Part shown: in pieces, positions 8,899 to 17,698 of the stretch
Layout of the letters: every line of letters begins with the position of its first letter
Numbering within the stretch: position 1 is the stretch's first letter
Assembly: GCF_900115165.1 (NCBI RefSeq)
Contig: NZ_FOVP01000013.1
Location: 1 to 64,000, forward strand
Direction: 5' to 3'
Length of the DNA: 64,000 nucleotides
Source: Roseovarius lutimaris
Lineage (GTDB): Bacteria > Pseudomonadota > Alphaproteobacteria > Rhodobacterales > Rhodobacteraceae
Position numbers and translations under genes: made by a program
The notes under the pieces: generated by a model
Told to the model about the DNA's origin: nothing
Databases searched by the model: none
What the model saw: the letters and a program-made list of their open reading frames with translations, nothing else

Positions 8899-9474
8899 CC
8901 GCCTGAGCCTGCAAAGCTATGGTCGGCCTCGTATGACCGAAGAGCTGCAGGAGCTGGGACTGAAGATCGGACACCGACGCATAGGTCGTTTGATGCGTGA
9001 GAACGACATCAAGATCATCAGAACCCAAAAATACAAGGTGGAGGAGGGTCAGGAAATGATCCGGCGGATCATTTCCCCGACGACGGACTGACAGCAAACA
9101 CACGTTCAACATTGCACCCAATCTATTGGATCCGGATTTCTCTGCGGATGGTCCGAACCAAAAATGGGCGAGCGACATATCCTATATCTGGACCAGTGAA
9201 GGTTGGCTCTACTTGGCTGTCATCATCGATCTCTATTCTCGTCGTGTCATCGGCTGGGCTGTCAGTAATCGTATGAAGCGAGATCTGGCGATCCGGGCGT
9301 TGGACATGGCCGTGGCATTGCGGCAACCTCCAAAGGACTGCATCCATCACACCGATCGCGGCAGCCAATACTGTTCGCACGACTATCAGAAGATCCTGCG
9401 CCAGTATGGCTTCCGGGTCTCGATGAGTGGCAAAGGCAATTGTTACGACTGTGAGTATGATATTGCGGCTTGAT
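8899..9474 (+). pseudogene. IS3-family OrfB transposase, frameshifted and truncated at both ends
   Basis: The plus strand shows LQSYGRPRMTEELQELGLKI (part of the N-terminal domain), then from about 9126 a clear DDE core: DFSADGPNQKWASDISYIWT with catalytic Asp, YLAVIIDLYSRRVIGWAVS with the second region, HHTDRGSQYCS, and MSGKGNCYD. Between 9040 and 9090 an inserted GC-rich stretch and a 2-base insertion break the frame. The gene ends prematurely after GNCYD, losing the region with the catalytic Glu. It cannot encode active transposase. Confidence 0.85.
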
Positions 9475-9642
9475 GGCCTGACCCATGTTACGATTGACTG
9501 TGTGTCATTGTATTGACGTGTCGATCATCAAGTCGCCCCGGCAACGGGCAAGATGTGACCTCATAGGAGCTTGTCGGGGACGCCCCTTCACAGTCCTGTC
9601 CCCTCGGATCGGTGCCTGGGCATTCTTAACAATGAGGGCACC

Positions 9643-9825
9643 ATGAAGACTATACATCCCGTAATTATCGGTATCGACACTCACAAAGCGACACATGTTG
9701 CCGTCGCAATCGATACACAAGGAACGCGTTTGGCAGCACTTTACCATCCCCACCAACCCAAAAGGGTACTTGGAGCTTGAGCGCTGGTCACGGTCTCTGG
9801 GAAAAGTTGTGGCATTTGGCATTGA
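9643..9825 (+). pseudogene. IS110-family transposase, N-terminal stub with frameshift
   Basis: From ATG 9643 the frame reads MKTIHPVIIGIDTHKATHVA, the N-terminus of the RuvC-like DEDD domain of IS110 transposases (first catalytic Asp in GIDTHK). Near 9750 a one-base shift moves the homology to the next frame (PTNPKGYLELERWSRSLGK). All homology ends near 9825. About three quarters of the protein, including the serine-containing C-terminal domain, is missing. Confidence 0.75.
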
Positions 9826-9967
9826 TATATCCCCTTTGTTATCTACGATCTCAATTGACACTGCCCGGAATTTCCCGAACCACAGTGACACCTTAAACCA
9901 CTGACCTTTAAAGAACTTTAAAGCGGGTTGAGACGTCTTGAGACCGCATGACACAAGGATAATACCC

Positions 9968-9997
9968 CTCCGGCGGGAGTATTTGGACCAAGAAGAG
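9968..9997 (+). repeat. Intergenic GAGTATTT/AAGAAG element, copy 1
   Basis: Contains CGGCGGGAGTATTTGGACCA followed by AGAAGAGG. It is one of at least seven related intergenic elements in this window (others at 38728, 41946, 46757, 49698, 52684 and 55163). It lies between the IS110 stub and the stop of the OsmC gene. Confidence 0.6.
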
Positions 9998-10009
9998 GCG
10001 CAGGGCGTT

Positions 10010-10483
10010 TCAGCCCTGAATGCGATAGCGGGGCTCATAGGTGACCGGAAAATTGACCGAGCGGGCGATGAAACAGGTTTTGTGGATCTCACCGTGCAGC
10101 GCGTTGGCGCGTTTCAGGTCTGTGCCCGCAGGCACGGTGATCGAGGGGCGCAGGGTGGCGCGTAAAAAGCGGCTGGCGCCGGTGGTGTCGGTTTCGCCCA
10201 CGGCGAGCGGGTCGTCCTGATAGGCGTGAACGATGATGCCCGCGTCACTGGCCAGATGCAGGAACCACAGCATGTGACAGGCCGAGAGGGCCGCGATCAA
10301 CATGTCCTCGGGATTGTGCAGGGTGGGATCGCCCCCCAGAAGCGGGTCGTTTGAGCAGTGGATCACCGGCTTGTCGGGGGTTTCGACATTCCAGGTGCGA
10401 TCATAGCTCTTGTAATGCGCCGTACCCTCGCCACGGTTTCCGGTCCAAACCACGCGGGCGGTATAGTCATGTTCGCGGGGCAA
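10010..10483 (-). CDS. OsmC/Ohr-family peroxiredoxin-like protein
   Basis: A 157-residue member of the OsmC superfamily, cytoplasmic thiol peroxidases acting on organic or lipid hydroperoxides. The two reactive cysteines are visible in LSACHMLWF (about residue 63) and HKTCFIARSV (about 138). The start is TTG 10483, supported by GAGGTGATC just upstream; no ATG option exists near the N-terminus. It overlaps the end of the 5-formyltetrahydrofolate cyclo-ligase gene by 17 bases, so mgtE-fau-osmC is probably one transcript. The OsmC subtype cannot be settled by eye. Confidence 0.82.
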   Translation of the reverse strand: MPREHDYTARVVWTGNRGEGTAHYKSYDRTWNVETPDKPVIHCSNDPLLGGDPTLHNPEDMLIAALSACHMLWFLHLASDAGIIVHAYQDDPLAVGETDTTGASRFLRATLRPSITVPAGTDLKRANALHGEIHKTCFIARSVNFPVTYEPRYRIQG

Positions 10484-11036
10484 ATTCGATCACCTCTGTT
10501 TCAGTCACAACCATATCAAGCGGCTGGTCGGTGGGTTCGAGCGGCAGGCCCGCGTCTTCCTGTGCAGCGTAAGCAAAACCGATGGCCAAAGTGGGGCGGC
10601 GGCCGCGCAAAAGCTCCAGCGTGCGGTCATAAAACCCGCCGCCATAGCCAAGCCGCCCGCCCTGTCGATCAAAGGCCACCAGTGGCACGATCAGGATTTC
10701 AGGCTCGATAAAATCGTCCACGGCCGGGATCATCGCGCCGAACGGCCCCTCGCGCAGGGCGCTGCCCGGCGTCCAGCGGGAGAATTTGAGCGGCAGGCCA
10801 GCCGCCTCGATCACCGGCACGCAGACCGGCCCATGCGCCGCCGCCTCCTGCATCGCGGGCAGCGGATCAATCTCGGAGCGGATCGCCATATAGGCCGACA
10901 GCGGCACACCGCGATAGCCCGCGAGAACGCTCGACAACAGCCCCGCCTCGCCCGGAGGGCGCGCCGCATGCGCCGCCGCACGGCGCGCAAAAGCCGCCTT
11001 GCGCGCGGTTGCCTTTATGTCGGCCAGATCGGTCAT
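10467..11036 (-). CDS. fau: 5-formyltetrahydrofolate cyclo-ligase
   Basis: Converts 5-formyl-THF to 5,10-methenyl-THF with ATP, salvaging a dead-end folate. The 189-residue length and the motif RLGYGGGFYDRTL near the C-terminus (phosphate-binding GGG and catalytic region) are diagnostic, and SEIDPLP occurs in the N-terminal half. The ATG overlaps the mgtE stop (ATGA), indicating translational coupling. The alternative name ygfA is used in enterobacteria; in many bacteria the gene sits behind the 6S RNA gene, but no 6S RNA was identified here. Confidence 0.9.
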   Translation of the reverse strand: MTDLADIKATARKAAFARRAAAHAARPPGEAGLLSSVLAGYRGVPLSAYMAIRSEIDPLPAMQEAAAHGPVCVPVIEAAGLPLKFSRWTPGSALREGPFGAMIPAVDDFIEPEILIVPLVAFDRQGGRLGYGGGFYDRTLELLRGRRPTLAIGFAYAAQEDAGLPLEPTDQPLDMVVTETEVIEFAPRT

Positions 11037-12424
11037 ACCAGAAACATAGCCGCCAATCCCAGAAAGGCAAAGAACCCGACCACATCTGTGACCGTGGTCA
11101 CGAAGGTGCCAGAGCCAAGAGCCGGATCAATCCCCATGCGATCCATCATCACCGGAATCGCCGAGCCGGCAAGCCCGGCAATGACCAGATTGATCACCAT
11201 CGCGGCCGCAATCACATAGCCAAGCTCTGGCCCGCCAAACCACAGGATGCCGACCCCGCCCATGACGGCGGCGAAAATCAACCCGTTGATCATCCCGACC
11301 ATCACCTCGCGCCACAGCACGCGCCAGACGTTCGAGCCGGTCAAATCCTTGGTCGCAAGCGCGCGCACCGCGACGGTAAGGCTTTGCGTGGCGGCATTGC
11401 CCCCCATCGAGGCCACGATCGGCATCAGCACGGCAAGCGCCACAAACTGGGTGATCGTTGCCTCGAACTGGGCGATCACCAATGAGGCCAGGATCGCCGT
11501 CAAAAGGTTCACCGCAAGCCAGGGCACGCGCTGTTTGGAGGTCTCGATCACGCTGTCGTTCAATCCGCCCTCGCCAACACCGGCAAGGCGCATGATGTCT
11601 TCTTCGTGCTCGTCATCAAGCACCGCCATGGCGTCATCAATGGTAATCACCCCGACAAGCCGGTCATCTTCATCGACCACCGGGGCCGAAATCAGGTGAT
11701 ACTGATTGAACATATAGGCCACGTCGCCCTCGTCACGGGTGACGCGGATGGTGTGAAACATCTCTTCGACCAGATCCTTGAGCGCCACCTCGCGCCGTGC
11801 CGCCATGATTCGCCCCAGCGTGACATTGCCAACCGGATGCAGGCGCGGATCGACGAGGATGATGTGATAGAACTGCTCGGGAAGCTCTTTGACGTTGCGC
11901 ATATAGTCAATGGCATCGCCGACGCACCAATGCTCTGGCGCGACAACGACTTCGCGCTGCATCAACCGGCCGGCGGAATATTCCGGATAGGTCAGCGATT
12001 GCTGAACGGCGATCCGGTCGCTGTCTTCAAGCGCGCTCAGGATTGCGGCCTGCTGACGGTCCTCAAGATCCTCGACCAGATCGACAACATCGTCTGAATC
12101 AAGTTCCCGCACAGCATCGGCAAGCACTTCGGGGGTGAGAAGGCCGATCACCTCTTCGCGGATCGAATCGTCAAGTTCCGACAGGATATCGCCGTCAAAT
12201 TCCTGACCATAAAGCGCAATCAGGCCACGCCGGTCGCTGCTGTTGATCTGTTCAAGAAGGTCGGCGATATCGGCCGCATGAAGCGGCTCCATCTCGGACA
12301 CGAGCAGATCGCGGTTACCGGTATCAACCGCCTCGATGATCCGCGCCACCGCCTGTTTGTTCAGCGGATAGTCGTCGTCCTCGCGCTCGCTTTCGGGGCC
12401 CGGGTCATAGTCATGTTCTGCCAT
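11033..12424 (-). CDS. mgtE: Magnesium transporter MgtE
   Basis: A 463-residue Mg2+ channel/transporter. A cytosolic N domain with helical repeats (about 35-135) is followed by a tandem CBS pair (about 140-265) that senses Mg2+, then five membrane helices from about 290. The conserved pore segment GGNAATQSLTVAVRAL and the C-terminal TDVVGFFAFLGLAAMFL helix are present. Acidic residues are abundant in the N and CBS domains, as expected for Mg2+ gating. First gene of the mgtE-fau-osmC set. Confidence 0.93.
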   Translation of the reverse strand: MAEHDYDPGPESEREDDDYPLNKQAVARIIEAVDTGNRDLLVSEMEPLHAADIADLLEQINSSDRRGLIALYGQEFDGDILSELDDSIREEVIGLLTPEVLADAVRELDSDDVVDLVEDLEDRQQAAILSALEDSDRIAVQQSLTYPEYSAGRLMQREVVVAPEHWCVGDAIDYMRNVKELPEQFYHIILVDPRLHPVGNVTLGRIMAARREVALKDLVEEMFHTIRVTRDEGDVAYMFNQYHLISAPVVDEDDRLVGVITIDDAMAVLDDEHEEDIMRLAGVGEGGLNDSVIETSKQRVPWLAVNLLTAILASLVIAQFEATITQFVALAVLMPIVASMGGNAATQSLTVAVRALATKDLTGSNVWRVLWREVMVGMINGLIFAAVMGGVGILWFGGPELGYVIAAAMVINLVIAGLAGSAIPVMMDRMGIDPALGSGTFVTTVTDVVGFFAFLGLAAMFLV

Positions 12425-12559
12425 TTCACATCCCCCAGTCGCACTTCTGCGAAGGAGTAAAGAAGCAGCTTCGGGAAAACAATGAAAATAGCCCGATTTA
12501 CCCCGATTGCAGGCGGGCCTATCGTGGAAAACGAACAGCTTTCACACAGACGAGGCCCG

Positions 12560-13846
12560 ATGCCCCAGGATACGCTTGTGACCGGTCAGATTCTTGGCTT
12601 TGCGCAGTCTCCGTTTGGGGGCGGCGATCCGGGCAAGGCCGCGCGCGTTTGCGAGGCAGTGCTGATCCGGGACGGCAAGATTGCGGCGCTTGGCACCGCC
12701 ACCGATCTGCGCGCACAGGCGCCAGAGGCATCCCGCGTCGACATGGGCGATGCCCTGATCTGTGCCGGATTTGTCGATGCCCATGTGCATTACCCGCAGA
12801 CGGCGATGATCGCCAGCTGGGGCAAGCGGCTTCGCGATTGGCTCAATACCTATACCTTTCCCGAGGAGCTGCGCTTTGGTAACCCGGATTATGCGCGCGA
12901 GATTGCCGGGCGGTATTTCGATCTGACACTGGCCAATGGCACCACGACCTGTGTCAGCTATTGCACCATCCATCCCACCAGCGTGACCGCCTTTTTCGAG
13001 GCGGCACAGGCGCGGGGCCTTCGGGCGGTGGCGGGCAAGACCTGCATGGATCGCAATGCCCCGCCCGGCCTCTGTGATACGGCGCAATCGGGTTATGACG
13101 ACAGCAAGGCACTGATGGCGGCATGGCATGGGGTGGATCGCTTGTCTTATGCGATCACGCCGCGGTTTTCACCGACCTCGACCCCCGAACAGCTTGCCGC
13201 TCTTGGCGCGCTTTGGGCCGAATATCCCGATTGTCTGATGCAGACCCACCTGAGCGAACAAACCGATGAGATCACTTGGGTCAAATCGCTCTATCCGTCG
13301 GCGCGCGATTACCTTGACACCTACGAGGCGCACGGGCTCTTGGGCGCGCGCGGGCTTTATGGTCACGCCATCCACCTTGAACCACGCGAGCGCGAGCGCC
13401 TGCGCGAGGTGGGGGCGGCGCTGATCCATTGCCCGACCTCGAACACCTTTATTGGCTCTGGCCTGTTCGACATGGCGGCGCGCATCGCCGAAGGCCAACG
13501 GGTCGGCCTTGCCACCGACACCGGCGGCGGATCAAGCTTTTCGATGCTGCGCACCATGGCCGCCGCCTATGAGATCGGTCAGCTGAGCGGCACAGCCCTG
13601 CACCCGGCACAGCTTTTGTGGCTGGCGACCGCCGGCTCGGCAGAGGCGCTGCATATGGGAGGGCATATCGGTAATATCGCGCCGGGAATGGAGGCCGACC
13701 TGGTGGCGCTTGATCTGGCCTCGACGCCCGCCATCGCCCAACGCAGCGCCCGCGCCGATGATATCTGGGAGGCGCTGTTTCCCACAATCATGATGGGCGA
13801 TGATCGCGCGGTCAAACAGGTCTGGATCGCCGGTCGCCCCACCTGA
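12560..13846 (+). CDS. guaD: Guanine deaminase
   Basis: Converts guanine to xanthine and ammonia. The 428-residue amidohydrolase keeps metal ligands in FVDAHVHYPQT (HxH), a Cys-Met region before CMDRNAPPGL, MQTHLSEQ, YGHAIHL and LATDTGGGSSFSML, all typical of GuaD. The ATG at 12560 is preferred over the frame's first start at 12482 because a GAGG lies just upstream and the product then has the usual length. It is divergent from mgtE. A second purine amidohydrolase (8-oxoguanine deaminase) lies 0.9 kb away, pointing to a small purine-salvage neighbourhood. Confidence 0.92.
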   Translation: MPQDTLVTGQILGFAQSPFGGGDPGKAARVCEAVLIRDGKIAALGTATDLRAQAPEASRVDMGDALICAGFVDAHVHYPQTAMIASWGKRLRDWLNTYTFPEELRFGNPDYAREIAGRYFDLTLANGTTTCVSYCTIHPTSVTAFFEAAQARGLRAVAGKTCMDRNAPPGLCDTAQSGYDDSKALMAAWHGVDRLSYAITPRFSPTSTPEQLAALGALWAEYPDCLMQTHLSEQTDEITWVKSLYPSARDYLDTYEAHGLLGARGLYGHAIHLEPRERERLREVGAALIHCPTSNTFIGSGLFDMAARIAEGQRVGLATDTGGGSSFSMLRTMAAAYEIGQLSGTALHPAQLLWLATAGSAEALHMGGHIGNIAPGMEADLVALDLASTPAIAQRSARADDIWEALFPTIMMGDDRAVKQVWIAGRPT

Positions 13847-13865
13847 GGGCTTGTCGGGCTCTTGC

Positions 13866-13925
13866 GTGCCCGCCGCGCGAGGCCGCCTGTCAGGGCGGAT
13901 GAGCCGCCCCTCGTCAGGCGGCGAT
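13866..13925. repeat. Imperfect palindrome related to the one at 25181
   Basis: CCGCCTG near 13883 pairs with CAGGCGG near 13915, and GGGCGG with CCGCCC inside, giving a long stem between guaD and the next small gene. The core (GAGGC-GCCTGTCAGGG-CGATGAG) also occurs in the palindrome at 25181-25240. It could act as a terminator or be a mobile repeat. Confidence 0.5.
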
Positions 13926-13972
13926 CCGGCCCTATCTGCCTGAGCATACCTTCAGGAAAGAGGCCACAACCC

Positions 13973-14215
13973 ATGACCACACCACAGATCACCCGGCACC
14001 TCCCCGAGGCCGCCCGCGCCATCGACGCCCAGTTCGGCGAGGGCTATGCCCGTGAGCACCCCGATCTTGTGGCGAGCCTGGTGCAAAGCGCCACCATCGA
14101 GGCCGCTGTCGCCACCGGCTACGGCGCCCATCAAGAGGCCCTCGCCGCCGCGCGTCAGATCAGCGCCGAACTGGGCGACACCCTGCTTAAGCTCAAGCCG
14201 CAGTTTTTCGGCTGA
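13973..14215 (+). CDS. Small conserved-looking hypothetical protein (80 aa)
   Basis: An 80-residue soluble, Ala-rich, mostly helical protein with no signal peptide or known motif. The start is well supported by AGGAAAGAGG about 9 bases before the ATG, and codon usage matches the core genes, so it is likely real. Its stop is 4 bases from the stop of the convergent CAP-domain gene. The function is unknown to me. Confidence 0.65.
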   Translation: MTTPQITRHLPEAARAIDAQFGEGYAREHPDLVASLVQSATIEAAVATGYGAHQEALAAARQISAELGDTLLKLKPQFFG

Positions 14216-14219
14216 TCCG

Positions 14220-14678
14220 CTAACAGCCAGAGCGCCCCAGCACCATCACCCAGAGGCTCCCCGGCCCGCGCACCAGCCCGTATTCGGCGGCACTCTTGTG
14301 CAACATGTTCTGCCGATGCCCCGGCGAGGCCATCCAGCCGCGCAAGACTTCGTCAAGCGTGCCCTGCCCTTTGGCGATGTTCTCGGCCACGAAACAGAAC
14401 CGGTATTGCTGCCGCCCGACCCGGTCGCCGATGCTGCTGCCGTTGGCGCCGGTATGGCCGAAGTACCGATTTTCCGCCATGTCGCGCGCATGCGCCGCCG
14501 CCGCACGGGTAAGCTTGGGCGACAGGGTGATGGCGCCCCGACCGCTCTTGGCGCGCGCAGCGTTGACCCGGTCAAGCGAGGCCGGTCCAAAATCCGTCGC
14601 CTGCGCCTGCGCCGATGTCATAGGCAGCGCAAACATCATCACATATGCAACAAGACCCAAGAGGCGAAATTTCGGCAT
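14220..14678 (-). CDS. CAP/SCP-domain secreted protein
   Basis: A 152-residue exported protein with an N-terminal signal peptide (hydrophobic to about residue 24, AQAQA cleavage region) and a single CAP (cysteine-rich secretory protein, SCP/PR1) domain. The domain shows ARDMAENRYFGHTG, the ENIAKGQGT segment (HNxR-like ENI motif) and GWMASPGHRQNML (GHxxNML motif). Bacterial CAP proteins are extracytoplasmic; most have no proven activity. It is convergent with the 80-aa gene. Confidence 0.85.
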   Translation of the reverse strand: MPKFRLLGLVAYVMMFALPMTSAQAQATDFGPASLDRVNAARAKSGRGAITLSPKLTRAAAAHARDMAENRYFGHTGANGSSIGDRVGRQQYRFCFVAENIAKGQGTLDEVLRGWMASPGHRQNMLHKSAAEYGLVRGPGSLWVMVLGRSGC

Positions 14679-14711
14679 CCAGGCGCCCTTTCAAAGTGAC
14701 CCTGCCCCAGC

Positions 14712-16049
14712 CTAGCCGGTGGTCAAGGCCCGCGCCAGCCGGTTTTGCCGCTCGATCACTCTTGGCAGATCTATGCTTGTCAGATGGCCGTCACGCACCA
14801 CCTGGCGCCCTTCCACAAAGAGGTCGCGCACCCGCGTCGGTCCGGCCAGCACAAGTGCGGCCGGATCCCAGCTTCCGGCGCTCTCGATGCCACGCGCATC
14901 CCAGATCGCGATATCGGCGCGTTTGCCTGGGGCGATCTGACCGCAATCGCTGCGCCCCAGAACCTCGGCGCCGCCGCGCGTCGCGATCTCAAGCGCCTCG
15001 CGCGCACTCATCGCATCGGCGCCCTGGCTGACCCGCTGCAAGAGCATGGATTGGCGCGTTTCAAGCACGAGGTTCCCCGCGTCATTGCTGGCCGAGCCAT
15101 CAACCCCGAGACCCACCTTGACGCCCGCATCCCGCATCGTCCGCACCGGCGCGATGCCAGACCCAAGGCGACAGTTGGAACAGGGGCAATGCGCAACACC
15201 GGTTCTTGTTTTAAAAAATAAATCAATCTCTTGCGTGTCTAACTTCACGCAATGCGCATGCCAGACATCTGCACCGGTCCAGCCCAGATCTTCGGCATAT
15301 TGCCCGGGGCGACAACCGAAATTGGCCTCGGAGTAGGCGATATCCTCGTCATTTTCGGCCAGATGCGTGTGCAGCATCACCCCCTTGTCGCGCGCCAGAA
15401 GCGCCGCGTTGCGCATCAGATCGCGGCTTACGGAAAACGGCGAACAGGGCGCGATGCCGACCCGGCACATCGACCCTTCTCCAGCATCGTGAAAGGAATC
15501 TATCACGCGAATACAGTCGCTTAGAATGATCTCTTCATCCTCCACCAGAGCATCGGGTGGCAATCCTCCGGCGCTTTCGCCAATGCTCATCGCACCGCGC
15601 GTGGGATGAAACCGCACGCCGATCTCGGCCGCCGCATGAATCGTATCCTCAAGCCGCGCTCCATTGGGAAAAATATAAAGATGATCCGAACTTAGCGTGC
15701 ATCCTGAAAGTGCCAGCTCGGCCAGCCCCGTAAGCGCCGAGACCCGCATTTCCTCTGGCCCAAAGCGCCCCCAGATCGGATAGAGCGTTTTCAGCCAACC
15801 AAACAACAGCGCATCCTGCGCCCCCGGCACCGCCCGCGTCAGGCTTTGATAAAGGTGGTGATGCGTGTTCACCAACCCCGGCGTCACCACGCAGCCCGTT
15901 GCAAGTACCACCTCGCCATCGCTTTCAAGACCATGCCCGACAGCGGCTATGACACCGTTGCGGATCAGGATATCAGCGCCGCGCACCTCGTCGCGCGCCT
16001 CATTCATCGTGAGCAGATAGTCCGCGCCACGGATCAGTATTTCTTTCAT
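14712..16049 (-). CDS. 8-oxoguanine deaminase (AtzB/TrzN-like amidohydrolase)
   Basis: Predicted zinc amidohydrolase that converts 8-oxoguanine to uric acid, clearing an oxidised base. The 445-residue product shows LVNTHHHLYQSLTRAVPGAQ (metal HxH), MLHTHLAENDED, WHAHCVKL and the catalytic-Asp segment LGVDGSASNDAGN, which fit the 8-oxoguanine deaminase branch. The start at 16049 (MKEILIRGADYL) matches the family better than 16103 and follows a GGGGTC run. The guanine deaminase at 12560 lies nearby on the opposite strand. Related chlorotriazine or isoguanine hydrolases are the alternatives. Confidence 0.82.
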   Translation of the reverse strand: MKEILIRGADYLLTMNEARDEVRGADILIRNGVIAAVGHGLESDGEVVLATGCVVTPGLVNTHHHLYQSLTRAVPGAQDALLFGWLKTLYPIWGRFGPEEMRVSALTGLAELALSGCTLSSDHLYIFPNGARLEDTIHAAAEIGVRFHPTRGAMSIGESAGGLPPDALVEDEEIILSDCIRVIDSFHDAGEGSMCRVGIAPCSPFSVSRDLMRNAALLARDKGVMLHTHLAENDEDIAYSEANFGCRPGQYAEDLGWTGADVWHAHCVKLDTQEIDLFFKTRTGVAHCPCSNCRLGSGIAPVRTMRDAGVKVGLGVDGSASNDAGNLVLETRQSMLLQRVSQGADAMSAREALEIATRGGAEVLGRSDCGQIAPGKRADIAIWDARGIESAGSWDPAALVLAGPTRVRDLFVEGRQVVRDGHLTSIDLPRVIERQNRLARALTTG

Positions 16050-16163
16050 GAAAAGACCCCTTTGCCAGTGCTTCCTCACCCCCTCTGGAAGCATGGGTTG
16101 CACGGCGGAAAGGGGTTAAGAACCGTGCAGCAAATACCGTTTACGCGCAAAGCACAGGGGCGA

Positions 16164-16955
16164 TCAAGTCACCCGTGACAAAATCTCCAATGCGGCGGCG
16201 TGCTGTTGGCGGCTCGCCGCCGCAAGCACGCGCCCGCCGTGATGCGCGGGGGCCCCTTGCCAATCGGTGACAATCCCGCCTGCCGCCTCGATCACGGCAA
16301 TCGGCGCATGAATGTCATAGGGCGCAAGCCCGGCCTCGACCACGAGATCAATCTGCCCCGCCGCCACAAGCGCATAGGCATAGCAATCCAAACCATAGCG
16401 CACCAGTTTGACCTGTTGCGCCAATTCGGCAAATCCGGCGCCCTCGGCAAGGCTGCCGACCTCGGGAAAGGTGGTGAACAGGATCGCGTCGCTCAGCGGG
16501 CGGTCACCGCGCGTCCTGAGCGCGCGCATGCCCAGAGGGCCGGACATCGTCGCGCGCCCGAACCCGCCCTCGAATCGCTCGCCAATATAGGGTTGATCAA
16601 TCAGACCATAGACCGGGCCGCTGTCATCAGAGAGCGCGACAAGCACCCCCCATGTGGCAGACCCGGACAGAAAGGCGCGCGTGCCGTCGATCGGATCAAG
16701 CACCCATGTAAGGCCGCTTTGCCCGGTCACCTCGCCGAACTCTTCGCCAAACACGCCATCCTCGGGGCACACCTTGGCCAAGATCTCGCGCATCGCACGC
16801 TCTGCGGCGCGGTCGGCTTCTGTCACCGGGTCAAAGGCGCCATCCGAGTGCTTGTTGTCGGCAACAAGACCGGCGCTTCGGAAAAAAGGTAAAACCGCCG
16901 CACGCGCGGCATCGGCCAACGCATGGGCGGTTTCAGTTTTCTTTTCGATGTCCAT
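16164..16955 (-). CDS. hisN: Histidinol-phosphatase (inositol monophosphatase family)
   Basis: A 263-residue Mg2+/Li+-sensitive phosphatase of the IMPase fold, which dephosphorylates histidinol phosphate in histidine synthesis. The metal-binding motifs are present: GEEFGE (Glu), WVLDPIDGTRAF (DPIDGT) and YDIHAPIAVIEAAGG. The best match is the HisN subfamily common in alphaproteobacteria; another IMPase (inositol or 3'-phosphoadenosine phosphatase) is possible but less likely. It stands about 115 bases from the 8-oxoguanine deaminase gene on the same strand. Confidence 0.85.
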   Translation of the reverse strand: MDIEKKTETAHALADAARAAVLPFFRSAGLVADNKHSDGAFDPVTEADRAAERAMREILAKVCPEDGVFGEEFGEVTGQSGLTWVLDPIDGTRAFLSGSATWGVLVALSDDSGPVYGLIDQPYIGERFEGGFGRATMSGPLGMRALRTRGDRPLSDAILFTTFPEVGSLAEGAGFAELAQQVKLVRYGLDCYAYALVAAGQIDLVVEAGLAPYDIHAPIAVIEAAGGIVTDWQGAPAHHGGRVLAAASRQQHAAALEILSRVT

Positions 16956-17016
16956 ACCCGACCCGCCTTTTATCTGCCCCTTGCGGGTGCAGCCTTAGGT
17001 CACTGGCCGGTCAGGC

Positions 17017-17391
17017 TCAAGCCACCTCGCTCAGAACGCGAGCGAGATCGAACAGACGACGGCGCTGATTTTCCGGGATCGCATAATACGAGCGAACCAG
17101 ATCAAGCGCCTCTTTATCGCCAAGGATATCCGACGGTACGTTGTCGGCCTTTTCGCGGGTTGTATCGCCTTCGTGCTCCAGCCCCTCAAAGAAAAAGCTG
17201 ATTTCGACTTCGAGCGAATCGGCAATATCCCAAAGACGGGATGCGCTGACTCGGTTGGCACCGGTTTCATATTTTTGAATTTGCTGAAATTTAATTCCAA
17301 CGCTTTCCGCAAGCTGCTGCTGAGTCATCCCGACCAGCCAGCGACGATGCCGAATGCGTTTTCCAACATGCACATCTACGGGGTGCGGCAT
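17017..17391 (-). CDS. XRE-family transcriptional regulator, PraR-like
   Basis: A 124-residue DNA-binding protein. The helix-turn-helix lies at about residues 8-65 (HVGKRIRHRRWLVGMTQQQL ... FQQIQKYETGANRVSASRL), followed by a short acidic linker and a C-terminal helix. The pattern HVGxRIRxRR...FQQIQKYExGxNRV matches the alphaproteobacterial PraR/PhrR/SinR-like group, one member of which controls surface and quorum traits in rhizobia. The target genes here are unknown. Confidence 0.85.
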   Translation of the reverse strand: MPHPVDVHVGKRIRHRRWLVGMTQQQLAESVGIKFQQIQKYETGANRVSASRLWDIADSLEVEISFFFEGLEHEGDTTREKADNVPSDILGDKEALDLVRSYYAIPENQRRRLFDLARVLSEVA

Positions 17392-17698
17392 TGAATGTTC
17401 CTTCTGTTGTAACTTTTACATCGCCAAAAACTTGGCACTCATAGACGCTTTGCACGTCAAACACACACGCCGCGCATCCCAGCAGCGCACATATGATCCT
17501 AGCAAGATATCGCCGAAATACAAGATATATTGCTATCTGGATGCGACCCCCGCAGAAAGAAACTCAATCTAAACGGGCGGCTCACCTTTCGGATAGGGCA
17601 AACTCAGTCCAGACTGCTGATTTGACAGGCCGAATCAAATTAGTCTAATTCGATCAACAGTTTGTTGCTAGATTTGGTAAAATCGAAAAGGGGATCAC
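17392..17698. other. Divergent promoter region, A+T-rich, no gene
   Basis: This 307-base gap separates the XRE regulator from the quinone oxidoreductase gene. It is clearly poorer in G+C than its neighbours and has no plausible gene. It should hold promoters for both flanking genes. AAAAGGGGATCAC ends it as the RBS of the oxidoreductase. No operator was recognised with confidence. Confidence 0.5.
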
